A model generated the notes under the pieces. That model made no database searches, had not been told where the DNA came from, and worked only from the letters and a program-made list of their open reading frames with translations. 64,000 bases of DNA from Chitinimonas_A lacunae. Its GTDB lineage: Bacteria; Pseudomonadota; Gammaproteobacteria; Burkholderiales; Chitinimonadaceae. How positions within the stretch are numbered: the stretch's first letter is position 1; every line of letters begins with the position of its first letter. This document shows positions 1-8,540 of the stretch, piece by piece. The stretch is taken from assembly GCF_042650885.1 (NCBI RefSeq), contig NZ_JBHSBU010000001.1:3658001-3722000 (forward strand). Direction: 5' to 3'. The position numbers and the translations under genes were made by a program.

Positions 1-31
1 GGAGGTGTCCGGCGAGCGGTGCGCCGGAAAC

Positions 32-574
32 TTACCGAGTGGCGCCCGGCGGCGGTGCAGTGAGGCGGGACAGATTGCGGGCGCTGCGCTGGGCCAGTTC
101 GGCCAGATCGTCGTCGCTGGCCGTCAGCAGACGGACACTGCTGCTGCCGCGTTGCTGAAGCAGCGGTTCGGGGTCGATGGCGATGCTGACCAGTCCGCCG
201 GGCAGGGCATCACAGAGCAGTTTGCGCCGGGCCGGTGACTGGGCGGCCAGTTCTTCGGCGGTGGAGCGGGTGATATGCAGACGTTGCCGCTGCACTTGCA
301 GCGCCCCATCGAGATAGGCGCGCGGCAGTGAAGCCTGGATGCGGTCAAGCCGCTGTCCCAGCCCCAGCAGCGGACCTTGCCAGGCATTATCGAGCCGCGC
401 CTGGGCGACTGCGCCACCCGGCTCGCCATGCTGGCGGCAGGCAGCGGCGCTTTCCTGTGCCAGTTCGCGCACGAAACGCACGGTCAGGACGGCTTCGACA
501 TCGCTGCCGCTGAGCGGTGCGGCGGCGACCGGTAGCGCCAGACTCCAGAGCAAGGCCAGAAAACGCATCGCCAT
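32..574 (-). CDS. secreted protein of unknown function, paralog 2 of a tandem pair
   Basis: 180 residues. The first ~19 residues (basic MAMR, then a hydrophobic run ending VAAA) look like a Sec signal peptide, so the product is probably periplasmic. The mature part is mainly helical and charged, with two cysteines. It aligns by eye with the product of the gene at 582-1127: both have an 'L-VR-(L/V)R' segment, a following 'A-AC' with Cys, then 'EPG' and a helix ending 'L-(Q/R)RLD'. The genes are 7 bases apart on the same strand, so they are co-transcribed. ATG at 568 (third residue) is an alternative start. No family was recognised; coding is supported by the signal peptide and the paralogy. 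Confidence 0.7.
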   Translation of the reverse strand: MAMRFLALLWSLALPVAAAPLSGSDVEAVLTVRFVRELAQESAAACRQHGEPGGAVAQARLDNAWQGPLLGLGQRLDRIQASLPRAYLDGALQVQRQRLHITRSTAEELAAQSPARRKLLCDALPGGLVSIAIDPEPLLQQRGSSSVRLLTASDDDLAELAQRSARNLSRLTAPPPGATR

Positions 575-581
575 CGGCCGC

Positions 582-1127
582 TCAGTTGATCAGCCGGGCG
601 ACGGCATTGCGGACGTCGGGGTCGGTATAGAGCTGCTGGGTCAGTCGCTGCACATCGGTATCGGTAATCGACATGATGCGGGCAAGCGAGCTGCGATGGC
701 TGGTCAGGATGGCTTCGGGGTCGGCAATGCTGGGCAGCAGCCGTTGCACCACCGCCTTACAGGCATCGTTGCGCTCGGACTGCTTCATCCGGGTCAGCGT
801 ATCGAGCGCCGAATCGCCGACACTCCAGCGTTTACGGTAGGACTGTTCATACGGCCCGGTCAGCTCGGTCGGCAGGCCCATGTAAAGCAGGTCGAGCCGG
901 CGGGCCAGCACGGCATAACGGGCCATCCAGATATTGCTGTATTGAGTGAGGGCTTCGAGGGTGCCGGGCTCGTTGAAACTGGCACAGGCTTGCAGGGCTT
1001 CGAAGGAGATATGGCGCAGGGTCCGCACCTTGAGCAGCGCAGCCAGATCGCCTGTCGGGATGGCGGGCGCGCCTGCATGGGCAGCGGTGGAAAGACCGAG
1101 CAACAGGGCAATCAGGGAGGCACGCAT
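582..1127 (-). CDS. secreted protein of unknown function, paralog 1 of a tandem pair
   Basis: 181 residues with a clear signal peptide (MRASLIALLLGLSTAAHA, cleavage expected after AHA). The mature part is helical and shares with its downstream neighbour the pattern 'ALL-VR-LRH' then 'ALQAC', 'NEPG' and 'ARRLDLL', so the pair arose by duplication. It is first in the two-gene unit and divergent from metF, separated from it by ~176 bases. I do not recognise a domain. A periplasmic location is inferred from the signal peptide only. Confidence 0.7.
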   Translation of the reverse strand: MRASLIALLLGLSTAAHAGAPAIPTGDLAALLKVRTLRHISFEALQACASFNEPGTLEALTQYSNIWMARYAVLARRLDLLYMGLPTELTGPYEQSYRKRWSVGDSALDTLTRMKQSERNDACKAVVQRLLPSIADPEAILTSHRSSLARIMSITDTDVQRLTQQLYTDPDVRNAVARLIN

Positions 1128-1303
1128 CGGTGGTCGCCAAGGAGAACGCGGAATGCTCTATCTTAGCAAGGCTTACCCCGTGCCGGGAATGCTGATGGCA
1201 TCGACTTGAATGCCATTCATCGCCGCATGCGTAAAACTGATAAGGCGGCGGTTCAGCTGGGTGGTACCATCGGACACGCAATCGTCTTCCGGTCTGCCCG
1301 ATC

Positions 1304-2131
1304 ATGACTCCCACCTATAGCTTCGAGTTCTTCCCGCCCAAGACCCCCGAGGGCGTCGAAAAACTGCGCAATACCCGCCGTCAGCTCGGCCAGTTCCGCC
1401 CGGCCTTCTTCTCCGTCACCTTCGGCGCCGGCGGCACCACCCAGCAGGGCACGCTCGATACGGTGCGCGAAATCCGTCAGGAAGGCTTTGAAGCCGCTCC
1501 CCATCTGTCCTGCATCGGCTCGACCCGCCAGAATATCCACCATCTGCTGTCGCTCTACCGTGAAAACGGCATCCGCCGCATCGTGGCGCTGCGCGGCGAT
1601 ATTCCGTCGGGGATGGTCGAAGTCGGCGAATTCCGCTATGCCAATGAGCTGGTCGAATTCATCCGGCGCGAGTTCGGCGACTGGTTCCATATCGAAGTGG
1701 CGGCCTACCCCGAATACCACCCGCAGGCCCGCAGCGCCCACGACGATCTCAAGCATTTCGTGCAGAAGGTCGAAGCCGGCGCCAGTTCGGCGATTACCCA
1801 GTATTTCTTCAACCCCGATGCCTACTTCGCCTTTGTCGACGAGGTGACGGCGCGCGGTGTCAGCGTCCCCGTGGTGCCCGGCATTATGCCGATCAACAAC
1901 TTCACCCAGCTCGCCCGCTTCTCCGACACCTGCGGCGCCGAGATTCCACGTTGGCTGCGCCTGAAGCTGCAAAGCTACGGCGACGATGTGGCCTCGATCC
2001 GGGCGCTGGGCCTCGATGTGGTGACGGACCTGTGCCGCAAGCTGCTCGACGGCGGTGCGCCGGGCCTGCATTTCTATACCCTCAATTCAGCGGGCGCAGT
2101 GTCCACGATCTGGCAGCGGCTGGGTCTGTAG
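1304..2131 (+). CDS. metF: methylenetetrahydrofolate reductase
   Basis: 275 residues, the usual length of bacterial MetF. The N-terminus TYSFEFFPPKTPEG is the family signature and holds the catalytic Glu (E8 here). 'TFGAGGTTQQGTLD', 'RGDIPSG' and the C-terminal 'ILPINNFTQ'-type segment (here GIMPINNFTQ) follow in family order. The enzyme reduces 5,10-methylene- to 5-methyl-tetrahydrofolate with FAD and NAD(P)H, supplying methyl groups for methionine. It is cytoplasmic. The ATG at 1304 gives the full conserved N-terminus; no strong Shine-Dalgarno is visible. It is divergent from the secreted pair and stands alone. I looked for a SAM or SAH riboswitch upstream and saw none. Confidence 0.97.
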   Translation: MTPTYSFEFFPPKTPEGVEKLRNTRRQLGQFRPAFFSVTFGAGGTTQQGTLDTVREIRQEGFEAAPHLSCIGSTRQNIHHLLSLYRENGIRRIVALRGDIPSGMVEVGEFRYANELVEFIRREFGDWFHIEVAAYPEYHPQARSAHDDLKHFVQKVEAGASSAITQYFFNPDAYFAFVDEVTARGVSVPVVPGIMPINNFTQLARFSDTCGAEIPRWLRLKLQSYGDDVASIRALGLDVVTDLCRKLLDGGAPGLHFYTLNSAGAVSTIWQRLGL

Positions 2132-2272
2132 CGCCTTTTGTCGGATCGGTGCCGAGCACGGATTCGGCGCCGCACGGTTTTCCGTAGAATGCCGCTTTTT
2201 TCGCATTCGGCTGGCCTAGCGTCGTCATCGCCGGCCGGCTGTCTTTCAGGCCATTAACGGAAAATCATCGTG

Positions 2273-2890
2273 ATGAAGTCTTATCGATCCCTGCTGGCGG
2301 GCGTTGTGCTCGCCGCCGTCCTAAGCGGCTGCGCCATGCCCAAGTTCCATAGCGTCGCTCCGGTCCAGACGCTGCCGGCGCCTGCCGCTGATCGAGCGCA
2401 GATCGTGTTTATCAATCCGGGTCAGGCGATCCATGACGGCTTGCCGACCACGCTGTACGAAATCAAGGCCGGCCAGCGCGAGTTTCTCGGCGTCAGCGCC
2501 GCCAAGACCCGTCTGGTCCATGAGGTCGCGCCGGGCCGCCATCGCTTCATGTCGCAAGGTATGTTGGCACCGGCCCATTTTCTCGATGCCGAGGTGGAAG
2601 CCGGCAAGCGTTATTACGTGCTGCTGCGCTTCGTCTACGGCAATGGTCGGCAACTGCGGCCGCTGCGCAATCAGGGTGATTCCGACTACAACTTCAACAA
2701 TCCGAAATTCGAAGTTTGGAAGCGCGAATCGGTGGTGGTGCTGAGAAACGCCGACGCCGACAACTTCTATCGTGCCAACGAAGGCGCCATCGCCAAGGCC
2801 CAGGCTGCAGGCGAGGCCATCTGGAACGGCAAGAACGCCGAACAGAAGGCGCAGTTGACCTTGAATCGCGAAGACTCGACCGAGCGCTGA
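2273..2890 (+). CDS. outer-membrane-type lipoprotein, DUF2846-like
   Basis: About 205 residues. A signal peptide ends in the lipobox LSGC with the Cys near residue 21, so it should be lipidated. The body has 'YEIKAGQREFLG', 'PGRHRF' and 'AEVEAGKRYYVLLR', a pattern I associate with DUF2846-like lipoproteins that form a small beta-sandwich. The C-terminal ~40 residues are polar and helical. A GTG at 2270 lies directly before the ATG at 2273; the ATG is preferred with ACGGAAAA upstream. It is convergent with the binding protein at 2904, with a hairpin between them. Function is unknown. Confidence 0.8.
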   Translation: MKSYRSLLAGVVLAAVLSGCAMPKFHSVAPVQTLPAPAADRAQIVFINPGQAIHDGLPTTLYEIKAGQREFLGVSAAKTRLVHEVAPGRHRFMSQGMLAPAHFLDAEVEAGKRYYVLLRFVYGNGRQLRPLRNQGDSDYNFNNPKFEVWKRESVVVLRNADADNFYRANEGAIAKAQAAGEAIWNGKNAEQKAQLTLNREDSTER

Positions 2891-2897
2891 CCGGTCG

Positions 2898-2922
2898 GCC
2901 GCGCTACTCGGTGTAGCGCGGC
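2898..2922. terminator. perfect 10-bp hairpin between convergent genes
   Basis: GCCGCGCTAC, loop TCGGT, GTAGCGCGGC. It lies across the end of the minus-strand binding-protein gene, whose stop codon is in the stem, and 8 bases past the lipoprotein stop. Neither side has a T-run, so it may block read-through or protect 3' ends rather than act as a classical intrinsic terminator. Confidence 0.4.
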
Positions 2923-3662
2923 GCTGTCTGGCGCAGCACTTCATCGCGCACGGCGCCCAGCCGTTTCCAGAAGCGTTCCACGATCGGTCGATTGCGATGG
3001 TAGAAGTCGCGGTTGAACACCAGATAGTAGTCTTTGGTCGAGATCGGCAGCGGCAGCCGCTCGATATCCTTGTAGCCAAGGTTGCGCAGTGCCGAATCGC
3101 CGGCCAGGTCCTGGGTGGCGTAGGCGCCGATGCGGCCGGCGCGCAGCTTGTCGAAGTTCTGTTTGGTCGAAAGGGCTTCTTCGATGGGAATGCCGAGATT
3201 GCGCAGATCGTTGCCGACCGACCAGCCCAGGTTCACCCCGACCGAACCGTTCAGTTGGCTGAAGCGTTTGCCGTCCCAATTGACCTCGCTGCCCTGACGG
3301 CGGTAGGCGTAGTAGGACAGCGAGGTCATCCGCCGGCTCGGGTCGGGATGGCCATCGATTTCGGGATAAGCCAGATGGACCGCCCGCTCGGCGTTATAGG
3401 AATACATAAAGGCGCCGTCGTAGCGACCGGACTGGGTTTCGGCCAGGACGCGGCGGTTGGGCATCCGGTAATAGCGAATGGTGCAGCCCAGATCGGCGGC
3501 CACCCGCTGCACCATCTCGACGGCGATCCCGGGCTGTTGCGGCAGAATCTCGGGACCGCTGCCCGCCAGATAAGGCAGCAGCGGTTCGTCGTTGAAGGCG
3601 AGCGACAGTTCGCAGCTAGCGGTGCTGACTGCTAGGGCGACGAGAATCAGGACTTGCTGCAT
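2904..3662 (-). CDS. orphan periplasmic solute-binding protein, SBP_bac_3 type
   Basis: 252 residues with a hydrophobic N-terminus (MQQVLILVALAVSTASC) consistent with export; the Cys near residue 17 could be a weak lipobox. The fold signs are of family 3 binding proteins: 'GIAVEMVQRVAADLGCTIRYYRMPNRRVLAETQSGRYDGAF', here read as separate segments 'GIAVEMVQRVAADLG' and 'SGRYDGAF', then a hinge and a C-terminal 'PIVERFWKRLGAVR' helix. No permease or ATPase gene is adjacent, so it may be a sensor or scavenger rather than part of an ABC importer. A second orphan of this class lies at 23974-24711. The ligand cannot be inferred. Confidence 0.8.
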   Translation of the reverse strand: MQQVLILVALAVSTASCELSLAFNDEPLLPYLAGSGPEILPQQPGIAVEMVQRVAADLGCTIRYYRMPNRRVLAETQSGRYDGAFMYSYNAERAVHLAYPEIDGHPDPSRRMTSLSYYAYRRQGSEVNWDGKRFSQLNGSVGVNLGWSVGNDLRNLGIPIEEALSTKQNFDKLRAGRIGAYATQDLAGDSALRNLGYKDIERLPLPISTKDYYLVFNRDFYHRNRPIVERFWKRLGAVRDEVLRQTAPRYTE

Positions 3663-3703
3663 GGCGGCTCCGACAAGGTCATCCGTTCTCAGCTTAGCTG
3701 GCC

Positions 3704-4930
3704 TCAGCCCGCTTGATGGGACCGATCACATTCCACCCGCCGCTGCACCGCCCGCCGCAGCAGCAGCGACAGCACGCCACAGCCGGCGCAGGCCAGCCAC
3801 AGGGTGGTCGGGCCGAAGCGACTGTAGAGCTGGGCGCCCACGGCCGGGGCGATCAGGGTGCGGCCGCCCCATACCGCCATATAGATTCCCAGATAGCGTC
3901 CGCGCGCCCGGCCTTCGGACAATTGCATCACCAGACTGATCTCGGCCGGCGAATGGAGCATCTCGCCGATAGTCAGCAGCACCATCACCAGCACCGCCGT
4001 GGTCGCGCCCTGGCCCAGCGGCAACAGCAGCCAGCAGAAGGTCATCAGTACCGTGCCCCAGCTGGCGGCACGCCACAGCCCCAGCCGACTGACCCAGTTC
4101 GACACCAGACCCTGGCACAGCACGATCAGCGTGCCGTTGAGGGTAAACAGCGCACCGAACCAGATCGGCGCCAGCCGGTAGTGTTCGCGCAAAAAGGTGC
4201 CGAACATGCCGTACATCTGGTCATAGGCCATCGCGAGCGCCAGACAGCTTGCCATCAGCAGCAGAAACGCCGGATCGCGCCAGGGCGAGCCGCCGTCCTT
4301 GGGGGCTGCGGTCACTTCGGTTGCCGTGGCGGCAGTTTCGGGCTGGGGCCAGCGCCGGTAGCCGTAGTGGAACCACGCCAGCGCCAGAAAGGTCGCCAGA
4401 CCATCGCCGATAAAGACCGCCCGATAGTCCCAGCCTGCCGCCAGCCCGGATACCAGCCCGCCAATCGCCCAGCCCAGATTGATCAGCACCCGGTACAGCC
4501 CATGGGCGCGTGGCCGGATGGCCGGTTCGCAGCTTTCCAGCAGCAGCCGCTGGTTGACCGGTCGCATCCCGCCTTCGAACAGACCCGACAGCACCAGCCA
4601 GACCGCCACCAGTGGCACCGGCCACGATCCGGCCAGTAGCAGCAGGCTCAGGCCATTGCCGACGAAACACAGCGTCATCACCCGCCGTGGCGCCAGCCGG
4701 TCGGACAGGCTGCCGAACAGATAGGCGCCAAGCAGCAGGCCGGCGCCATAAGTGGCCAGCAGCCAGCCCACCTGTTCGATCGACAGACCGACCGTCTCGC
4801 GCAGATACAGCGGCAGAAACATCTTGGCCGCCCCGCCTGCCCGGTTGACCAGCCCGGCCACGGCCTGGATCCAGGCGTGCGGCGGCAGACCGCGATAGGG
4901 GGAGAGAAACGGTTCGAGCGAGGCTGGCAT
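3704..4930 (-). CDS. MFS transporter
   Basis: About 408 residues from ATG at 4930 (MPASLEPFLSPYRGLPPHAW). The frame is open to 5071, but the extra residues are low in hydrophobicity and overlap the promoter region of divergent plsB; ATG at 4954 is the other plausible start. It has about twelve hydrophobic segments, with the MFS loop 2-3 signature 'GSLSDRLAPRRVM'. The N-terminal 'SPYRGLPPHAWI' and 'LVNRAGG' resemble the MdtH/YajR-like drug-efflux branch. Substrate unknown. It is an inner-membrane protein. The gene ends 41 bases before the binding-protein gene on the same strand. Confidence 0.85.
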   Translation of the reverse strand: MPASLEPFLSPYRGLPPHAWIQAVAGLVNRAGGAAKMFLPLYLRETVGLSIEQVGWLLATYGAGLLLGAYLFGSLSDRLAPRRVMTLCFVGNGLSLLLLAGSWPVPLVAVWLVLSGLFEGGMRPVNQRLLLESCEPAIRPRAHGLYRVLINLGWAIGGLVSGLAAGWDYRAVFIGDGLATFLALAWFHYGYRRWPQPETAATATEVTAAPKDGGSPWRDPAFLLLMASCLALAMAYDQMYGMFGTFLREHYRLAPIWFGALFTLNGTLIVLCQGLVSNWVSRLGLWRAASWGTVLMTFCWLLLPLGQGATTAVLVMVLLTIGEMLHSPAEISLVMQLSEGRARGRYLGIYMAVWGGRTLIAPAVGAQLYSRFGPTTLWLACAGCGVLSLLLRRAVQRRVECDRSHQAG

Positions 4931-5129
4931 GGCGGCGACGGGCAAAACCCGCATTATCGCGGCGCCGGCTGGGGGAAGGACAAGACGTAGGACTACCGAG
5001 AAGGCTGTCTGACGCGGGCTGGACCCGGGCGGGTATAGCGAAAACCGATCCTCGTTGCGGCAGCAGGTCAAGCGCTCAATTGGGGGCTTGACGGCAAATG
5101 CGCTTAGAATGCGGGTTGGTCATTTTTCC

Positions 5130-7658
5130 ATGACGACAATGCTTAAATTCCTCGGCCTTGATCGGCCGTTTTTATTGCTGGCTCGACGACTGCTCTATAT
5201 CTGGGTCCGTACCCGGGTGCTGCCGCAGGATCTGGCCGCCTTGGGACTCGATCCGGCCAAGCCGGTCTGCTATGTGATGCAGCGGCGTTTCTTCAGCAAT
5301 CTGCTGCTGCTCGGGCGTGAAACCGAGCAGCTCGGCATGCCTCCCTCGCTGGCGCCGCTCGATGCCGGCAAGCTGCGGGCGCGGCGTTCCTTCTTCTTTC
5401 TCAACCGGGCCGAGCCCTGGTTCGGCCGCCGCAAGGCGCCGGGCGTGTCACCGCTGCTGACCAGCCTTGTGCGCGCCGCCCGTGGCCATAGTGAATTCGA
5501 GGTGCAACTGGTTCCGGTCAATATCCTGTGGGGCCGCTCGCCCGACAAGGAAAGCTCGATCTGGCAATTGCTGTTCAGCGACGACTGGGCGCCACGCGGT
5601 TCGCTGTCGCAGTTCTTCACCATCTTGCTCCATGGTCGCAATACCCTGCTGCGCTTTGGTCAGCCGATGTCCTTGCAGGAGCTGGTCAGTGACACCGAGG
5701 ACGAGGAACGCGCCATCCGCAAGGTCAGCCGGGTGCTGCGGGTACATTTCCGGCAGCAGCGCGAAATGGCCATCGGTCCCGACCTGTCGCACCGCCGCAC
5801 CCAGGTGGAAGGCCTGCTCGAAGCGCCGTCGGTGCGGGCGGCAATCGAACTCGAAGCAGGGCAGGGTGGGGCCGGCGCCGTGGTCAAGGCGCAGGACAAG
5901 GCGCGGGCTTATGCGCTGGAAATCGCCGCCGACTATTCCTACCCCGTGGTGCGGGTACTCGACCGCTTCCTGACCTGGCTATGGACCCGGCTCTACGACG
6001 GCGTCGAAGTCGGCCATATCGAGGCCTTGACCTCGGTCGCGGCCGATCACGAAATCATCTATGTGCCGTGCCACCGCAGCCATATCGACTATCTGCTGCT
6101 GTCCTACATCGTGTTCAAGCAGGGCCTGATGGTCCCGCATATCGCCGCAGGTGCCAATCTGGACCTGCCGGTGGTTGGCGGCATCCTGCGCCGCGGCGGC
6201 GCCTTCTTCCTGCGGCGTTCGTTCAAGGGCAACCAGCTCTATGCGGCGGTATTCAATGAATACCTCCATATGATGATCGCCAAGGGTTTCCCGATCGAAT
6301 ACTTCGTCGAAGGCGGCCGCAGCCGCACGGGCCGGCTGTTGCAGCCCAAGGCCGGCATGCTGTCGATGACGGTGCAGAGCTATCTGCGCGATTCGACCAA
6401 GCCCATCGTGTTCCTGCCGGTCTATATCGGTTACGAGAAGCTGTTCGAGGGCCGCAGCTACGTGGGCGAGCTGATGGGCAAGCCCAAGAAGAAGGAATCG
6501 CTGTTCGATCTGGTGCTGGCGCTCAAGGAACTGAAAAAGAATTTCGGCAAGGTCCACGTCAATTTCGGCGAGCCGATCCGGCTGGCCGAGGTGCTGTCGG
6601 CGGCCCATCCGGGCTGGCGCTCGGAGCCGGCGTTCAACGACGAGCGGCCGGCCTGGTTCAGCCAGTCGATCGAAGCGCTGATGCGGCGGATCGCCGATGG
6701 CCTCAACAGCGCGGCGGTGGCCAATCCGGTGAGTCTGGCCAGCCTGGCCCTGCTGGCCACGCCACGCCACGCGCTCGATGCCGAACAGCTGGCCCGCCAG
6801 CTCGATGGCTATAAACGCCTGTTGACCATCGCGCCTTATACCGCGCGTACCCGGGTGACCGAACTCGACGGTGCTGCCATGGTGGCCTATGTCGAGCGGC
6901 TCAAGCTGGTGCAGCGCCATCCGCATGCGCTGGGCGATGTGATCCACCTCTATCCCGAAGAGGCGGTGCTGCTGACCTACAACCGCAACAACGTGCTCCA
7001 TTGCGTGGCATTGCCGGCGCTGATCGCCTGCCTGTTTGCCCGCAATACCACCTTGAGTCGGGAACAGTTGGGGCGGCTGGCGCGCACGGTCTACCCCTTC
7101 CTGCGCGCCGAGCTGTTCCTGCGCTGGTGCGATGAGGAACTCGACAGCGCGCTCGACCATTATCTGGCGGCGCTGTGCGAACTGGGCTGGCTTGCCAGCC
7201 ACGGCCGCGAGGGGGTCTACCATGCCCCGGCGCTCAATAGCGACGAATACGCCCAGCTCTCGCTGTTTGGCGAGGCGGTGCGGCCGACGCTGTTGCGCTA
7301 TTTCATCACCCTGGCCGTGCTGACCCAGCAAGGGCCGGGCAAGATGACCCCGCAGCAACTCGAAGGCGTCTGCCATCTGCTGGCACAGCGTCTGTCGCTG
7401 CTGCGTGAATTCAATGCTCCCGAATTCTTCGATCGGGCGATCTTCCGCACCTTTATCCAGACGCTGAAGGAGCGCGGACTGGCCAGCACCGACGAGCAGG
7501 ACCGTCTGGTCTTCGACGGCAAACTGCGCGATGCCTCGGCCGAAGCCCGCTTCGTCCTGCCGCCCGATGTGCGGCAGAGCGTGCTCCATCTGACCCGTCT
7601 TGAGCCGGCTACCATGGCCCAGGCGCTGGCGCGGTTGGCAGAGAAGAGTAAGGGTTGA
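5130..7658 (+). CDS. plsB: glycerol-3-phosphate 1-O-acyltransferase
   Basis: 842 residues from ATG at 5130 (MTTMLKFLG); the frame opens at 5055, but the first 25 residues look non-coding. E. coli PlsB is 807 residues. The acyltransferase block carries HX4D (CHRSHID, H315 and D320), then 'RRGGAFFLRRSFKGN' and 'FVEGGRSRTGR', blocks II-IV of the glycerolipid acyltransferase family. It transfers acyl groups from acyl-ACP or acyl-CoA to sn-1 of glycerol-3-phosphate, the first step of phospholipid synthesis, at the inner membrane. It is a single-gene unit divergent from the MFS gene and followed by a strong terminator. Confidence 0.95.
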   Translation: MTTMLKFLGLDRPFLLLARRLLYIWVRTRVLPQDLAALGLDPAKPVCYVMQRRFFSNLLLLGRETEQLGMPPSLAPLDAGKLRARRSFFFLNRAEPWFGRRKAPGVSPLLTSLVRAARGHSEFEVQLVPVNILWGRSPDKESSIWQLLFSDDWAPRGSLSQFFTILLHGRNTLLRFGQPMSLQELVSDTEDEERAIRKVSRVLRVHFRQQREMAIGPDLSHRRTQVEGLLEAPSVRAAIELEAGQGGAGAVVKAQDKARAYALEIAADYSYPVVRVLDRFLTWLWTRLYDGVEVGHIEALTSVAADHEIIYVPCHRSHIDYLLLSYIVFKQGLMVPHIAAGANLDLPVVGGILRRGGAFFLRRSFKGNQLYAAVFNEYLHMMIAKGFPIEYFVEGGRSRTGRLLQPKAGMLSMTVQSYLRDSTKPIVFLPVYIGYEKLFEGRSYVGELMGKPKKKESLFDLVLALKELKKNFGKVHVNFGEPIRLAEVLSAAHPGWRSEPAFNDERPAWFSQSIEALMRRIADGLNSAAVANPVSLASLALLATPRHALDAEQLARQLDGYKRLLTIAPYTARTRVTELDGAAMVAYVERLKLVQRHPHALGDVIHLYPEEAVLLTYNRNNVLHCVALPALIACLFARNTTLSREQLGRLARTVYPFLRAELFLRWCDEELDSALDHYLAALCELGWLASHGREGVYHAPALNSDEYAQLSLFGEAVRPTLLRYFITLAVLTQQGPGKMTPQQLEGVCHLLAQRLSLLREFNAPEFFDRAIFRTFIQTLKERGLASTDEQDRLVFDGKLRDASAEARFVLPPDVRQSVLHLTRLEPATMAQALARLAEKSKG

Positions 7659-7679
7659 GCGTGCATATCAGGTAGGATG

Positions 7680-7713
7680 AAACCCCACATTTCCTTCGGG
7701 TCTGTGGGGTTTT
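7680..7713 (+). terminator. intrinsic terminator after plsB
   Basis: Stem AAACCCCACA / TGTGGGGTTT with a 13-base loop, continuing into TTTTATCTTG. It lies 21 bases after the plsB stop. Confidence 0.85.
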
Positions 7714-7807
7714 ATCTTGTCTGGCGGTGCCTGACACCGCAGCCAGGCTGGAGCGGACGGTATGCCCCAGCCTTTGACGATGTGAACGATCAATCGAGGA
7801 ATAGGTA

Positions 7808-8014
7808 ATGGATAACAACTATCTGTTGTGGGGTCTCGGTACCCTGTGCGTGCTGATGATGCTGATCTGGTTCGTTGACGATCTGCTGCGCGAGCGCAAG
7901 CGGGACCGTTCCTACCGCCAGGGGTCGGACGTTGATCCCTTGCTCGATGGGATGCCGCCACCGGTGGCTTTCCGGTCGCGCAACGATGGCCATGACGGTG
8001 ATCTGGATGATTAG
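7808..8014 (+). CDS. small single-pass membrane protein
   Basis: 68 residues. Residues ~5-25 (YLLWGLGTLCVLMMLIWFVDD) form one transmembrane helix, here spanning 'LWGLGTLCVLMMLIWF'. It is followed by a basic stretch (RERKRDR) and an acidic tail ending GDLDD, giving a C-terminus probably on the cytoplasmic side. A good Shine-Dalgarno (GAGGAATAGGT) precedes the ATG. It stands alone between the plsB terminator and a second terminator-like hairpin at 8094. No family recognised. Confidence 0.65.
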   Translation: MDNNYLLWGLGTLCVLMMLIWFVDDLLRERKRDRSYRQGSDVDPLLDGMPPPVAFRSRNDGHDGDLDD

Positions 8015-8059
8015 ATCAATGCAGTTTTATTTATAAAACTTACAAATTTAGCTGTAAGT

Positions 8060-8090
8060 CTTGCAAAGAAATATCCTGAATTTTTAGTAA
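8060..8090 (+). repeat. AT-rich intergenic element, CTTGCAAAG family
   Basis: CTTGCAAAGAA followed by ATATCCTGAATTTTTAG. One of several related AT-rich segments in this window (8492, 24742, 31550, 52327, 58215 reversed). The better copies contain GCAAA-N3-TTTGC and then GAA(A)TTTT. This copy keeps the left arm and the GAATTTTT tail but lacks the right TTTGC arm. Confidence 0.45.
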
Positions 8091-8093
8091 AGG

Positions 8094-8127
8094 GCGGGCG
8101 GGAAACTTGGTTTCCCGCCCGCTCTGG
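8094..8127 (+). terminator. strong terminator-like hairpin after the small membrane protein gene
   Basis: Perfect 13-bp stem GCGGGCGGGAAAC / GTTTCCCGCCCGC with loop TTG, followed by TCTGGTTTTT. The T-run is offset by five bases. It lies 80 bases past the stop at 8014 and could act on the plus strand. Confidence 0.65.
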
Positions 8128-8326
8128 TTTTTGGCAGAGAAGAACTGGCCTTTCGCTTTCACGAGGTGTTCCTACCTCACGCTCGCAGAAACGGACAGGC
8201 CATAGGTGGTTGGTGCATTCCCGAACAACTCGGCGTCCGAGGGTGGGGACACCCGGCGTCCGTTCAGGCCGATCGACCAGCATTGCTAGCGACGCCGAAG
8301 TGCCCGCCGCGCTGTGGGTGGACACC

Positions 8327-8364
8327 AGGGTGCGTGACGACCTTTGGTCTGACGCACCCTACGA
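8327..8364. repeat. palindromic repeat, copy 1
   Basis: AGGGTGCGT-GA-CGACC, loop TTT, GGTC-TG-ACGCACCCT. A near-identical structure occurs at 21547-21582. Arms of the type GGTGCGTTACG / CGTAACGCACC recur between genes in many proteobacteria; that is a recollection of a common pattern, not a database result. Confidence 0.5.
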
Positions 8365-8491
8365 TTTCGTGGCCACCCTGCGGTTTGTGGCCTTGGACGC
8401 CATTGCTAAGAAAGAACTTCGATGGGACAGTCTTTAAAAATCTTAAAATAATTCCTGTTTTTATTATTTCTGTACTTGTATTGCTGTATGG

Positions 8492-8520
8492 CTTGCAATG
8501 TTTTTGCGGAATTTTTTATA
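8492..8520 (+). repeat. AT-rich intergenic element, CTTGCAAAG family
   Basis: CTTGCAATG then TTTTTGCGGAATTTTTTATA. It has the left TTGCAA, the right TTTGC and the GAATTTTTT tail of the family. It abuts the 3' end of the minus-strand gene at 8541. Confidence 0.45.
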
Positions 8521-8540
8521 AATGGATCATCCTGCCCAGA

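Larger units (their letters stand above)
8015..8540. other. 526-base gene-free stretch with hairpins and AT-rich repeats
   Basis: Holds, in order: an AT-rich CTTGCAAAG element (8060-8090), a 13-bp-stem terminator (8094-8127), ~200 bases of GC-rich sequence with no convincing gene, a palindromic repeat related to one at 21547 (8327-8364), and a second AT-rich element (8492-8520) next to the end of the minus-strand receiver-TPR gene. A 75-codon frame at 8210-8437 ends in protein-like sequence (DDLWSDAPYDFVATLRF) but has no ribosome site and an arginine-rich shadow-like start. Confidence 0.6.

Noticed and set aside
1128..1303. SAM/SAH riboswitch upstream of metF
   Set aside because: No conserved riboswitch core or terminator/antiterminator pair could be recognised by eye.
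8210..8437. 75-codon frame with protein-like end (DDLWSDAPYDFVATLRF)
   Set aside because: No ribosome site, and the first half looks like GC-rich shadow sequence; it overlaps the palindromic repeat. It could be a relic but cannot be supported.
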